The notes under the pieces are model-generated. The model was given only the letters and a program-made list of their open reading frames with translations. It made no database searches and was not told the DNA's origin. A stretch of DNA of 64,000 nucleotides from Helicoverpa zea (lineage: Eukaryota; Arthropoda; Insecta; Lepidoptera; Noctuidae): the NCBI RefSeq assembly GCF_022581195.2, contig NC_061453.1, forward strand, positions 14,898,001-14,962,000, in the 5' to 3' direction. Below, in pieces: positions 44,901 through 54,100 of this stretch (within the stretch, counting starts at the first letter, position 1; each line of letters starts with the position of its first letter). Made by a program: the position numbers and the translations under genes.

Positions 44901-47900
44901 GTTAGAGTGGTTGCCATAAATTAATGCGAGTGTGCAGATCGACAAACACTTTATTGTTAGCGCTCGGCTAGAGTGCGGGTGAGCGAGGGGGGCGCGGCGA
45001 GTGCGGGGGACGCAAGGCGCGGGGGGTACGGGGCGCGGGGCGGGCTCGGCTCACTAGGTTAAGTGTCGCGGCGCACAATGCGGCGCGCGCGCAGGAAGTG
45101 CACGATAGCGTTACTCATTCGCAGAAAGCACACAATGAAGCGCACGATCCAACTCTCTCTAATATTGTAACATATGGTATGTTTGCCATGCCTTGCGCCT
45201 GCACACCGCTTCAGAGTGCAGCCTCATAATGCAGCATCCGCGTCGCCGCGAAAACCCACCAACGTTTACTTACTGCCATCAGAATTGGCTACGTAGAAAA
45301 CTGTTCACATTACGATCCTAGACCACCAAACATCTAGAATTTTAGCCATATCCTAGGTAGATAGGAATATTTCGGAGACGAAAAAACTTTCTATTCAACA
45401 CTTGTCTAGCAAAGAGATCCATGCTCGCGACGTCTCTTTCAAACAAAGACATTTCAGACCTAAACTCGTGGTGCACACCGGGCGTTGAGACGCCCATACT
45501 TCTTACGTTAGTCCAGTATAAGCTCCACTAGACTGCAAAGTAGCACCTTGTAAGTATCCTAGACAGTCCAGCTAGGGAGGTCACAAGGCCTAACTTAAAA
45601 AAAGAGGTAATTTGTCGAATACAACTCGGCTGCAATCAAAAACATAGCTGTGGAACGTGGTCTGATCACTAGCTCAAATCGCTCAGTAAGCAGTGAGCTA
45701 CGGAGAGCGATAGATTCAAAACTGAGGAGATCCATAGACGAACTCAAATCAAGCTAAGCGAAGAAGCACGTTGATGCGGCAATGGGCCGGTCAAACAGCA
45801 CGGACAAACGATGGCGGACGTGAGCAAAACGTTATCGAGTTGAGTTAAGCTCAATTTTCAGAAACGAACCAATACGCGCGTAAAATTATTTAATCTGAAC
45901 ACACTTCTTCTTTTACACACTTGATTCCTAAACTTAAGTGTTATGGATGGTTGATGGGTTTCATCCTGTTATGCTCGTATCTAGAGCAGTATTGGCAGCA
46001 TTGGTTCAGAAGCCGGCTCTTGAGCCGCGACAAACCACAACTAACCTAATTTCATTAGGTATTGTTTAGTGGCTATTGTCGCCGACCTGCGGCTACTAGA
46101 ACAATTTCCGCTCTCTCTTCAATTGTTTCAGTACAGGAAAGTTTAAAATCGAAATAAGTAAACGGAACTTCTTAAGCCGAAAGCATAACTCATCCATTTT
46201 TTTTTATGTTTACCAAGAGCGCATACGACGTAAGATGAGGAAAAACTGACAAACAAGACAGCCATATCTTGATTTAATTCACACATTCAGAAAAAAGCCA
46301 ATTTTAGACGGGGTTTTCTTCACTATTGTTGATATTTTATTTATCTACCTAGGTAATCTAGATATACCTACTCAGTATTATTATGTAGATGAATTAATTA
46401 ACAACTATGTAAGTCTAGGGTAGGTATTTCGTTATTGAACTTTAACTTCAGTTTTAGGGAAGCAACTAAAGTCCTGCACAAGTGCGAGGTAGCTACCCAA
46501 CTATAGGGCACGCAACCATCGTGGCGGTACGAGTAAGTCCCCTCTTTGAGGAGTGGCTCGGGAGGAGTCATGGCGCCCTCACGTACCGCATGACGCAGGT
46601 CCTCACCGGACACGGTTGTTTCGGGAGGTACCTGCACCGAATCGGTCGTGAGGAGGCGCCCGGGAGTCACCATTGTGCGGACAGCCCCGAGGACACGGTG
46701 GACCACACAGTCCAGATGTGCCCCGCATGGGAAGGGCACCGCCGGGTCCTCGTCGAGGCTTTGGGCGGCGGCGACCTCTCGCGTCCGGCCCTGGTTCAGG
46801 CCATGGTCCGGGGCGAGAGGGAATGGGATGCCGTCGCCTCCTTCTGCGAAGCGGTCATGCTCGAGAAGGAGGAGGCGGAACGCCAGAGAGTACGCACCTC
46901 TCATCCCGGCCGCCGCGCTGGACCAGGTAGACACCATGGGCGCCGGGTGTCGCGTGATGACTCCCGGCCACCGTAGGCGTGGGTCTGTGGGCGGTGAGTT
47001 CGGGTGGCTCATCGTCCCTCTGTCTACTTAGACGACAGACCCGTGTCGACGGCGCGCGTTGTTCCACGCGCTCCTCAAAGAGATGTCAGCAACCCCAGCG
47101 GGGCCCAGCAGGGCCAAGGCCTGCCGGGGCTGCAGGTTGTTCGAAAGAGATACCGCGGCCCTGGTAGGTACATAAAAGGCCTATGACGGAACACGACGGT
47201 TTTTAGTCAGTAAGAGTCTGACACTCCCTCACCGCTGCTAACCCACAGCGGGAGGGGTCATTTGATGATTTTTGACGTCGTTAAAAAAAAAAAAAGCTAC
47301 TCAACTATCAAGCTATCTCTGGAGACAGTAGTTAGCAGCAAGTAGGTAATCGCAACAACTATTAACTAGTTTTTAATGAATGTTGACTAGAATATGGAGC
47401 TTGAAGTGAGAGAGTTGATAACGCGACTCAATGACAGTCGAACGTCGAAAATAAAACGCCGCTCGTAACTGTAAACAGTGAACGCTAATGTAAACACGAC
47501 GCGCTGGCTCTTGTCATTACCTATCGATAGCCTTACGCCGCGATTCCTCCCGCCGCCCGCCGTCCTGCTGGGAACTATCTTATCTACTTTTCGCACCCGG
47601 ATAAAAATGGGTCTTATGTTGATCTGCTGTCTATATGAGTTTCTACCTCACCACTGTGCTACCGCCCTGGCTAGAGTTGACATATGTATGGTAGCATGCA
47701 ATTATACTGAGTTCTAATGGTAGGTTTTGATAATTCTTAAGGTAGATTATTATACATAGTTATGATACGTGATTGGCTGCCATTCTAAATAAGTAGGTTA
47801 TATTATATTATTAGTTTGATGAATATAAATGAGTCGTGGAAGCATCGTGTTGTCATTGTAACAAATTAAACAGTTATAAATAAATTAACAATAGTTAGCA

Positions 47901-50900
47901 GCGACCGCAGCTCCACCGCGCCTTATCGCGCCTGCGACGTGCCACCAGCGGCACTCGCACACACACATACATACAACTAAATTATCATTATTTTATTCAT
48001 TAAAAATAATTTACAAGAACCGGTGTGGCACGTCACTGTGGCACATCGGAAGCCACAACTACCAAACTTACAGAATTTGACTTTCAAACTATTGCTCGTT
48101 ATCGCACAGTGAGCAGATAGAACACGCGCGGCCTTCCTACCAGCTATACCAACACTCACACGTCTTTGTTCAACACTTATTCTACCGTTGCTTTTGTAAC
48201 TCTTAACTCAGGGTTTCCTTTTTGTTCTGTACAGAATACTAAGTCTATCAGATCGTGCGATCTAAAAGATTGCAATTTAATGCTCTGTGCTTCGTAATCC
48301 AAAAAAAAAAAAAAATTACTTTGTGCGAATTGTATGGTATCCCTTTAACTTGTCTAGTGGTCGCAAGCGCGGCTGCGGAGCACGAGCTCTCGAGGCCTGT
48401 TCCGGGTATTCGGAGAGGTCTTGAAATTGGCCATTGATACACCCGTGTACCGGGGAGCACATAAATGTCGATCTTGCGCCTGATCTCTCTCCGGTCTATG
48501 GCTACGGCTATGAGAGAGAAGGTGCGCCTATGTCTGCTTAAATGATATGACTCCCGCAGTTGGCACCTTACATAAGAACAGCCGAAGTAGCCGATAATCG
48601 GCTATAGGGAAACATGGTATCCCTTTGTACCTATGGTCCTAGATAGGTTCGGTCAAAAATTCCGTTCACTGTCGGACTGACTATGAACAAGTACATGAAC
48701 TGTCTAGGCTCTGAGCATATCGGCTTTTAAAGCAGCGATACCGGCCTGAGGACGGCTGCGGCCGAGCACGTGCGTCTCGCTAGCCTGCCAGCACGTCGGA
48801 ATGCTGCGCCGTCGCCAGCCGGCACGTACGCCGCGCACGTGCCCTTCTCTCACTTCGCACTCTGCAGCTCGCAGCTTTCCTCAGAGCCCGTCATCTCTCT
48901 GATATTTTCTATTTAAGGTATCCAACATTACCTTACATAGCAGACATTGAACATGACCTCTAACAACACTATCATCTTGTTCTGAAGCGCCGCTGCAAGT
49001 GACCCGTATTGTCCATCAGGGCTTAACTTAGCAAGAGGTCGAAAGAACAACTAAACTTTCACTTTAAGCCTAAAACAAAGAGTCTATAAGACAAGATATT
49101 CATTAGTCCCGGGCGGGGGATTGCCGCGAACATGTCCACACGTCTTTGTCATAGTAGGGGACGAAACACGGACGCGCTAATACAGAAACTATGTTTCTGT
49201 CTGTGTGAATATCACCTGCCTGCTTAGCCTTTCCCGAACTAAGTATGTTGCGGTCGGCTTTCAGTCTAACCGGCTGTAGCTGACTACCAGTGTTTTATAA
49301 AGAGCGACTGCCTGTATGACTTTCTCAACCCAGTTAACCGAGGGCCACCCGATAAACCCTTTGGTAAAACTGGTTGTCAGACTCTCTGGCTTCTGACTAC
49401 CCGTAACTACTTCCAAAGATGTTCAAATAACAGGCAAACACGGTAAAACACGTTCCTTTTTGCAGGAGTGCGGGCAGTGACCGAGCCCAGGCGCTCGGGT
49501 GAGGCGTCGCCGCGACCAGTAGGTGCCCGTCTCGAGAATCCTATACTTTTAGCGTTTAGTTTTTTTGTTGCAAATAAAGTCCTAACTACTGCGTGTACTT
49601 GGATAAAATATAGCCTATTTGATAACGTAGCCTCCGAAGGGTGAAACATTTTTACGGTACAGTAGTTTCGGAGCCTTTACAAAGAACCAAAAATGTTTCC
49701 TCTTTATTATATTACTTAGTAGGTAGCTATGGATAATACAGAAGTATACACAGATTACCTAGGCCCTAGGGTATCTGACAATAAACTTAAGAAGTAATGT
49801 AACTGCTAATTTTTAAAGCCTATTTTAGTATTTAGCGAATTTTTACCGATACATTAATATTCGAACTTTTTTGGGCACCACATCTCATCATCCTCCGAGC
49901 CTTTTTCCCAATCATGTTGGGGTCGGCTTCCAGTCTAACCGGATTCAGCTGAGTACCAGTGCTTTACAAGAAGCGACTGCCTATCTGACCTCCTCAACCC
50001 AGTTACCCGGGCAACCCGATACCCCTTGGTTAGTCTGGTGTCAGACTTACTGGCTTCTGACTACCCGTAACGACTGCCAAGGATGTTCAATGACAGCCGG
50101 GACCTACAGTTTAACGTGCCATCCGAAACACAGTCAGTGGTGTCTAAGATATACTTAGAAAGTACATACAAACTTAGAAAAGTTGCATTGGTACTTGCCT
50201 GACCTGGGATCGAACCCGCGCCCTCATACTTGAGAGGTTGGTCCTTTACCCACTAGGCCACCACGACTTTTTTTTTTCACCACTTTTTTTTTGACTTTTG
50301 GACACCACATCTACCTACATAAAATTCGGTTTTTGTTTGTTTATTAATACAGAATTTATTGACCTTTGCCACCTATAGGTTTTAGGTTATTTTTCCTTTG
50401 TGTTTTTTAAATCTGTCTACTCAGACTATGATCAGATGCGTGGAGATACTAGAAGGGTATTTATAGTAATGGGGCCAGTGCCCAATTCTATTTAGTCAGG
50501 CAGCACAATGTCAGCTTTCTTGAGTCTCTTTAGATGGTTCTGCACCAGTAGTGACTGTGACAGAGGATTTGGATGGGAGCCCAACCTTTCCTTGTGTCTG
50601 TTGAGGTACTGTTTGGTTTCTTCATGAATGGTTGGCATTTCCAGATACTGGTTGATTTCTGACTTCCGACTATACCAAGGGGCAGCCGCTATGACCCTCA
50701 AGATATTGTTTTGGGCTCTTTGAATGCACATTTTGTTCGATTTGCTAGCAGAGGTCCACAGTTGGATGCCATATGTCCAGATTGGTTTTATAATGGCGCA
50801 GTACACTCTTAGCTTGTTACTCAGTGATAATGCAGATTGTCGACCCAGTAGCCAAAGGAGACTTTTGAAACGGTAGTTTATTTCTGTCCTTTTTGTCCTT

Positions 50901-53900
50901 AGGTGGTCTTTCCATGTTAGTCTCCAGTCTCCAGGTAGAATCCTAGGTATTTTACACAACTTGGCCGAGGCAGTGTCATGACCCAGGTTGACTGGGGGGC
51001 AGTCTCCACGTCTGAGTGTAAATGTAATATAGTGTAGCTCTTATTCGCCACTTGTCCAGTCGTAGGTCTGGTCAAGTTGTTTTTGGAATATGCAGCTCAC
51101 TTTTTTGGGATCATTGTTACAGGCCAGGAATCCTGCATCATCAGCGAAGGTTGCAACAGAGACGTCAAGACATTGAGAGAGATCACTGGTAATGGTCTCT
51201 GCACACAGCGGGCGCGGCGCGACGGGACGGGACGGCGACGTGACGCTGAGCAGTTGTAATGTACTAGATATTACGGACGACATCACACAGAGCCGTCCCG
51301 CTCGGCGCGACGCGACGCGACGATCTAGTACATTGTGTCACGTCGCCGTCCCGTCCCGCCGCGCCGCGCCCGCTGTGTGCAGAGACCATAAAGATATTGT
51401 ATAAAACTGGGCCTAAAACGGAGCCTTGGGGTACCCCTGCAAGGCACGCTGCAAGGGACGATCTTGCATCACGCAGTTTAACTTGCAAATACCTGTCAGT
51501 AAGGTATGATTTCATTAGGGGGTAAAATGAGTGGGGCAAGAGTTGTTTTTATCTTGCACAGTAGTTCTTTGTGCCATACACGACCAAAAGCCTGCTGGAC
51601 GTCAAGAAAGGCAGCTGAACAGTATTCCTTGTTTTCCATGCATTGCCTTATGGTGCGGTAAACTCGGTGAACCTGCTCTATGTATTGTGTTGTTCACGAA
51701 AACCAAATTGATGATCTGGGATGATTGTACCTATATTATGACGATTAACTTTCTATGTACCTACGGACAATTTTGTTACACAAATTACACATGTTGCATT
51801 TGTGTTTTTAATAAATATATGTTATTTTTATTTTAATTTAAAAAAAAATATCTTTTTTTGTCTATTTCGTACGCCGACGTCCGACGGAGAAGTAAACAAA
51901 ATTTCTTTTAATCTTATATGTTTTTATGTCATATAGGTATAGTTTTTTAACGAAATGTCCATAGCGAGGTGCACTTGCAGTAATAAAGTACTCATGAGTC
52001 GAACGCTCTTTCTGTCGATTGACGTTTCCATTCCTACATGACATACTAATAGCTAATCTGTATTAATATGATAATCTGTGCATACTAAGTAATATGATAA
52101 ACATAAAAAATGTTTATTTGTTTATTTGTATCCTAAAATGTTGGCTCTGAAACTACTGAACCGATTAAAATAATGCTTTCACTACATAGTATTAAACAAA
52201 GTTGCTTTTTCTCTCCCTGTATCCCTATTCCCCGTGTCCCTTTGTACGCTTAAATCTTTAAAACTACGGAACCGGTTTTGCATGCGGTTTTTTTAGGTAG
52301 AGTAATTAAAAAGGAAGCTTAATTTATGCATAAGAACGTACATTAAATAGTGGGGAAATATTGCTATCCCGTGCGAAGGGCAGGTTTCTAGTAGGTGAGG
52401 TATATTTTATCCGGGTACGGGCAGTATTTACCACGGGACGCGGGTGAAATCGTGGGTAAACAGCCAGTCATACATAACATGGTACATATAAACTTTTCTA
52501 TAAAAATAATAAAAGATAATTAAGGAGTTATTTTATGGGAGCCCCTAAAATTATAAGGTTTGTATGACTTCTCTAGTAATCAATAGGTACCTAGTTGAAA
52601 CAAGATGACCTGTACCTGCAGAATATCAGGAAAGCGTACCTGATAATCTTGTTCATAGATAAAAACTGCATGGATCAACGTTGCAACAATTCATTTTAAA
52701 TTTCCTACATATGGTGTATCATCTTCACGCATACACTTCACGAGACATAATGGGAGGATGGACTTTTGGTCATTAATTTGTTTTGGACTATTTACGGAAC
52801 ATGTAGCTGCAGCCACTGGCAGGTACTGGCAGATACCTGCGAGTGGCTGCAGCAGGAAACGATAGAACTTGGAATGAGAGCAGTGTTTAGAGAACGTCAG
52901 TACTCACCCGTCGACGTGGTGGTGGTGGTCGTGCGAGTAGGGCGGCGGCGCGGGCGCGTAGTCGTAGTGCGCGCGGAAGTCGTCGCGGCGCTCGGGCGAC
53001 GGGCTGAGGTCGGGGCTGCTGCGGCGCAGGTAGGCGCCGTCCGTGGAACCGCCGCCCGGCTTGAACACCTCCTCGAGGTGCGCGTAGGCCTGCATGTCGC
53101 GCGCGTGTGCCGGCCGCAGCTCCTGGTAGCTGCGCGAGTGGGACGGCGACAGCGCGCCGGGGGCGTAGCCGAACGCCGGCAGGGGGGGCGGGCTCTCCGC
53201 GTCGCCGCCGCTGCCCTCCGCGCCGCACTCCGCCTCGCCTTCTGCGCACACGCACACCGGGTTACTCACACACGCGCACCGCACTGCCTCGCGATTGGCG
53301 CTCACTGACACCACGGTTTTATTTGTGATCATCCGAATAGATAGAAGGCAGCGGAGCGCGACTCCCCGCCGCCGCTACATACCACCCGACGCTGGACTGC
53401 GTGCTACAGACTCAGACATTACTACAACAACAACTTTTCACTTATGACATGAAAATAACCGACAAGTACCGTTATGATAATGACAGTTGTTATTACCATA
53501 ACTGGTCAGTAAACAAAACGAACATAATTAACGTGAATTTAAAATATAATTAATTAGTTAATTGTATCAACATCGTTAGCAACAACTTAAAGTTATCTCT
53601 TTGTGTAGATTGCAGTAGGTATGCCATTTAATAGAAGAATTCAAGTAATCAAAGTGGGTACCTGCATAAAAATTAAGTAATACTTAAGTTCAGATTTAAC
53701 ATAAGTAGTAAAGCCAGATAGAATGCGTTCTTATCCAAAACAAACCGTGCTTAGGTAATCTGTAGGTGAACTGGAAGTGTAGGTTAAGCATCACTAACAA
53801 TATTGATGTTTAGTTGGCTCATAACGAGATCAGAGAGACTGAAGCGAATGCTCACCTTTCAGGCAATTGTTGTTGACCTCTGCAAAAAGCGCGTCCAGCT

Positions 53901-53949
53901 CGAAGGATTCCGTCTTATGCCACGCATGGGGCCATGTCTCGTGCAGCAT
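32717..53949 (-). CDS. srp: serpent-like GATA factor (silkmoth GATA-beta type)
   Basis: Nuclear WGATAR-binding factor; in flies serpent drives endoderm, fat body and blood cell fates. Exons found: 53949-53856, 53241-52908, 41321-41200, then one of 40761-40556, 34492-34326 or 34156-34005, then 33798-33634, 33152-33050 and 32973-32717. The two-finger form is about 413 residues with N-finger near 196-220 and C-finger near 249-273, both CX2C-x17-CX2C. The inter-finger sequence NRPLKQPRRL and the tail INRPLAMKKDSIQTRKRKPK support serpent. The start ATG at 53949 has an in-frame TGA 18 bases upstream. The three central exons have identical phases (1 in, 0 out), so only one at a time keeps frame. Intron 2 is 11.6 kb and full of repeats. 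The C-finger has GETVC where GEPVC is usual. Confidence 0.88.
33050..33152 (-). CDS. srp: srp, exon with basic tail after the C-finger
   Basis: Starts after TTTTCCAG in phase 0 with TRKRKPKNSIKAERSIKASV and runs to VKIENL. It leaves in phase 1 at a GTGAGT donor (33049). The Lys/Arg-rich start is the conserved extension of the C-finger; VKIE is a possible SUMO acceptor motif. Confidence 0.88.
33195..33300 (+). repeat. Degraded SINE 3' fragment in srp intron
   Basis: AACTGGATCCAGGTGCTCAG and CTCAGCTGCATCCGGGTAGA, followed by AGACTGAAGCCGACTCGG, are diverged pieces of the SINE 3' half. Confidence 0.5.
33634..33798 (-). CDS. srp: srp, C-terminal GATA finger exon
   Basis: Starts in phase 0 directly after GTGCGCAG with MGTKRPGMSCTNCQ and continues through SLWRRNSLGETVCNACGLY to RPLAMKKDSIQ. 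It ends CAG/GTACGC in phase 0. Zinc ligands are complete. Joined straight to the N-finger exon it restores a near-canonical inter-finger length (NRPLKQPRRL-MGTKRPGMSC). Confidence 0.93.
34005..34156 (-). CDS. srp: srp, alternative exon without a finger
   Basis: Acceptor CTTGTTCTGGTTGCAG; enters in phase 1 and leaves in phase 0 at a GTACGT donor (34004). It encodes AAEGAPPGADFYKGFLFNG, then Ala/Pro/His-rich sequence and DYKQKKG. It cannot be spliced directly after the N-finger exon without breaking frame, but it can replace that exon, giving a one-finger product of about 408 residues. This parallels fly serpent, which makes one- and two-finger forms by alternative exon use. Confidence 0.75.
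34326..34492 (-). CDS. srp: srp, N-terminal GATA finger exon
   Basis: Acceptor TGTTGCGCAG; enters in phase 1, leaves in phase 0 at CTG/GTACGT. It encodes EMAEFFTEGRECVNCGAIHT, the finger body and NGMNRPLKQPRRL. The N-finger stabilises binding at double sites and recruits FOG-type cofactors in this family. One residue is missing relative to the common NRPLIKQPRRL form. The intron that follows (34325-34157) has no stop in this frame. Confidence 0.92.
35385..35900 (+). repeat. Dispersed repeat with GTCT microsatellite
   Basis: Starts with the hairpin AGGGTTCCGTACC..GGAACCCT (35389-35432), then a GTCT run at about 35443-35470. Two tandem-like segments each contain GGTCTATTGTCCCTTTA. A related start (AGGGTTCCGTACCC, TCCGTCCGTG) occurs at about 57909-58220. 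Confidence 0.6.
36445..36682. repeat. Two SINE 3' ends fused head to head
   Basis: 36445-36600 is a minus-strand SINE 3' segment (CCAACTATGTTGGGGTTGGC, GAGTAACCCGATACCCC). 36630-36682 is a plus-strand SINE 3' end (CCCAACATAGTTGGGAAAAGG). Together they form an inverted pair. Internal sequence is decayed. Confidence 0.6.
36876..37303 (-). mobile_element. Full-length SINE with 16-bp TSD
   Basis: Minus-strand SINE 36892-37287 between direct repeats TACGGCTTGTCTTACT (36876-36891 and 37288-37303). B-box complement GGAATCGAACC and head GGCCACCACGACT are present. Confidence 0.92.
40556..40761 (-). CDS. srp: srp, Ala/Gly-rich alternative exon
   Basis: Acceptor TGTTCGCAG; enters in phase 1 from exon 3 and leaves in phase 0 at CAG/GTGAGT. 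It encodes GGSPSYGGGVVLGEEYAEAA, then a Gly/Ala run and SRPNTVYGAAPPYSHQ. Phase 0 at its end fits the C-finger exon but not the N-finger exon or the exon at 34156, which both need phase 1. Either it is a third mutually exclusive choice or an unseen small exon adjusts the frame. Confidence 0.75.
40824..41100. mobile_element. MITE inside the short srp intron 3
   Basis: TIRs of about 20 bp: CCGGGGCTCAATTCTGCTAA at 40824-40843 and the near reverse complement at 41081-41100. It contains a perfect hairpin at about 41022-41073 (TTTCTATGTGATATTGATAA and complement). It fills 277 of the 438 bp between exon 3 and the Ala/Gly exon and ends 63 bp before the latter's acceptor. Related to the TIR element at 62751-63996. 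Confidence 0.75.
41200..41321 (-). CDS. srp: srp, exon 3 (poly-Gly)
   Basis: Acceptor TTTAATTTGTAG; enters in phase 2 and leaves in phase 1 at GCAG/GTACGC. It encodes eight Gly, then AVYSRCAYAGGSPYFGNG and ISTQPQIWPSSA. All three possible next exons accept phase 1 from here. Confidence 0.85.
42160..42500. promoter_or_regulatory. CpG-rich patch, possible internal promoter
   Basis: CpG-dense sequence in intron 2. ORFs in several frames on both strands are typical of GC-rich DNA and are not believed. A minus-strand GCAA/GTACTC donor-like site lies near 42190. Insect GATA genes often use alternative promoters, so this is a weak candidate alternative first exon. Confidence 0.2.
44027..44411 (+). 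mobile_element. SINE with internal deletions and 15-bp TSD
   Basis: SINE 44042-44396 between direct repeats ACTTACTTATTAAAT (44027-44041 and 44397-44411). The head GTCGTGGTGGCCTAG and B-box GGTTCGATTCC are present. The A-box downstream part and a mid-body block are deleted. Confidence 0.88.
46470..47295 (+). pseudogene. R1-clade LINE 3' remnant with poly(A)
   Basis: A frame up to 46976 encodes the C-terminal end of an R1-type protein: LTGHGCFGRYLHRIGREEAP, CPAWEGHRRVLVEALGGGDL and WDAVASFCEAVMLEKEEAER. A Cys/His motif (CHHC type) has partly decayed (SHHCADSPEDTVDH). A GC-rich 3' UTR ends in a 13-bp poly(A) at 47283-47295. The 5' part is lost. Much more GC-rich than the surrounding intron. 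Confidence 0.8.
49216..49430 (-). repeat. Diverged SINE fragment
   Basis: GCGGTCGGCTTTCAGTCTAA, AGCTGACTACCAGTGTTTTA and CTTCTGACTACCCGTAACTA match the SINE 3' half in reverse orientation with many changes. It is older than the copy at 49886. Confidence 0.65.
49876..50312 (-). mobile_element. SINE with short TSD
   Basis: Minus-strand SINE from about 49886 to 50302. It is flanked by CACCACATCT (49876-49885 and 50303-50312), possibly 12 bp with one mismatch. Head complement GGCCACCACGACT and B-box complement are intact apart from GGGATCGAACC. Confidence 0.85.
50492..51720 (-). pseudogene. 5'-truncated Jockey-clade RT, split by insertion
   Basis: Minus-strand pieces encode, in order, a degraded FGFRxxHNT block and AAFLDVQQAF block (51720-51540), LTDRYLQVKLRDARSSLAAC and GVPQGSVLGPVLYNIF (to about 51390), then TSDLSQCLDVSVATFADDAG (51190-51041) and the C-terminal part (50959-50492; KPIWTYGIQLWTSASKSN). 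The catalytic ADD survives but frames are broken and the 5' half is absent. A foldback element interrupts it at 51192-51389. Confidence 0.85.
51192..51389. mobile_element. 198-bp GC-rich foldback inserted in the Jockey relic
   Basis: Ends are ATGGTCTCTGCACACAGCGG and its reverse complement. Arms of about 50 bp are near-perfect inverted copies, and a second inner pair (AATGTACTAGAT / ATCTAGTACATT) extends the foldback. It lies exactly between the RT codons for YNIF and TSDL. There is no ORF of its own. Confidence 0.85.
52090..52460 (+). repeat. Helitron-like dispersed repeat debris
   Basis: GAAACTACTGAACCGATTAA, CCCGTGCGAAGGGCAGGTTT and TTCTAGT, then a segment with CCACGGGACGCGGGTGAAAT. These are the recurring parts of insect non-autonomous Helitron-like repeats, but termini are not both visible. 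Confidence 0.5.
52908..53241 (-). CDS. srp: srp, exon 2
   Basis: Acceptor TGTGTGCGCAG; enters in phase 1, leaves in phase 2 at GG/GTGAGT. It encodes EGEAECGAEGSGGDAESPPP, then LSPSHSRSYQELRPAHARDM, HLEEVFKPGGGSTDGAYLRR, and ends APPPYSHDHHHHVD. Pro/Ser/Tyr-rich transactivation-type sequence; no named domain. Confidence 0.85.
53856..53949 (-). CDS. srp: srp, first coding exon
   Basis: ATG at 53949 begins MLHETWPHAWHKTESFELDA and continues LFAEVNNNCLK, ending G/GTGAGC in phase 1, which fits exon 2. An in-frame TGA lies 18 bases upstream of the ATG, so this is the most upstream possible start on this transcript. Confidence 0.85.
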
Positions 53950-54100
53950 GCTGGGATACTTCACTCATTCACTGCTGCAGACTCGGAGCGCGCGTGACGT
54001 GTGTCCGCGTCGCTTGCACTGCGCTGACTGGCGCTGCCGGCGGCCGGCGGGCTGCGCGCGCGCATCATCCCCGCCACGCGCCCCTACTGTGAGCCCGCCC
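53950..54100 (-). promoter_or_regulatory. srp 5' UTR and probable TATA-less promoter
   Basis: GC-rich sequence immediately upstream of the first coding exon, with no splice acceptor before the ATG and no TATA box seen. TCAGT/CAGTCAG-like initiator sequences occur at about 54025-54035 on the minus strand. The transcription start is not determined. Confidence 0.35.

Larger units (their letters stand above)
41322..52907 (-). other. srp intron 2 (11.6 kb), repeat-filled
   Basis: No host exon is recognised. It contains a perfect 32-bp tandem duplication at 41681-41744 (unit starts TTCATTCTGCCTGCGCGCAC), CpG-rich patches (42160-42500, 43490-43600, 44590-45070), SINEs, an R1 remnant, a Jockey remnant and Helitron-like debris. 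45070-46470 and 47300-49215 show nothing assignable. Confidence 0.6.
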
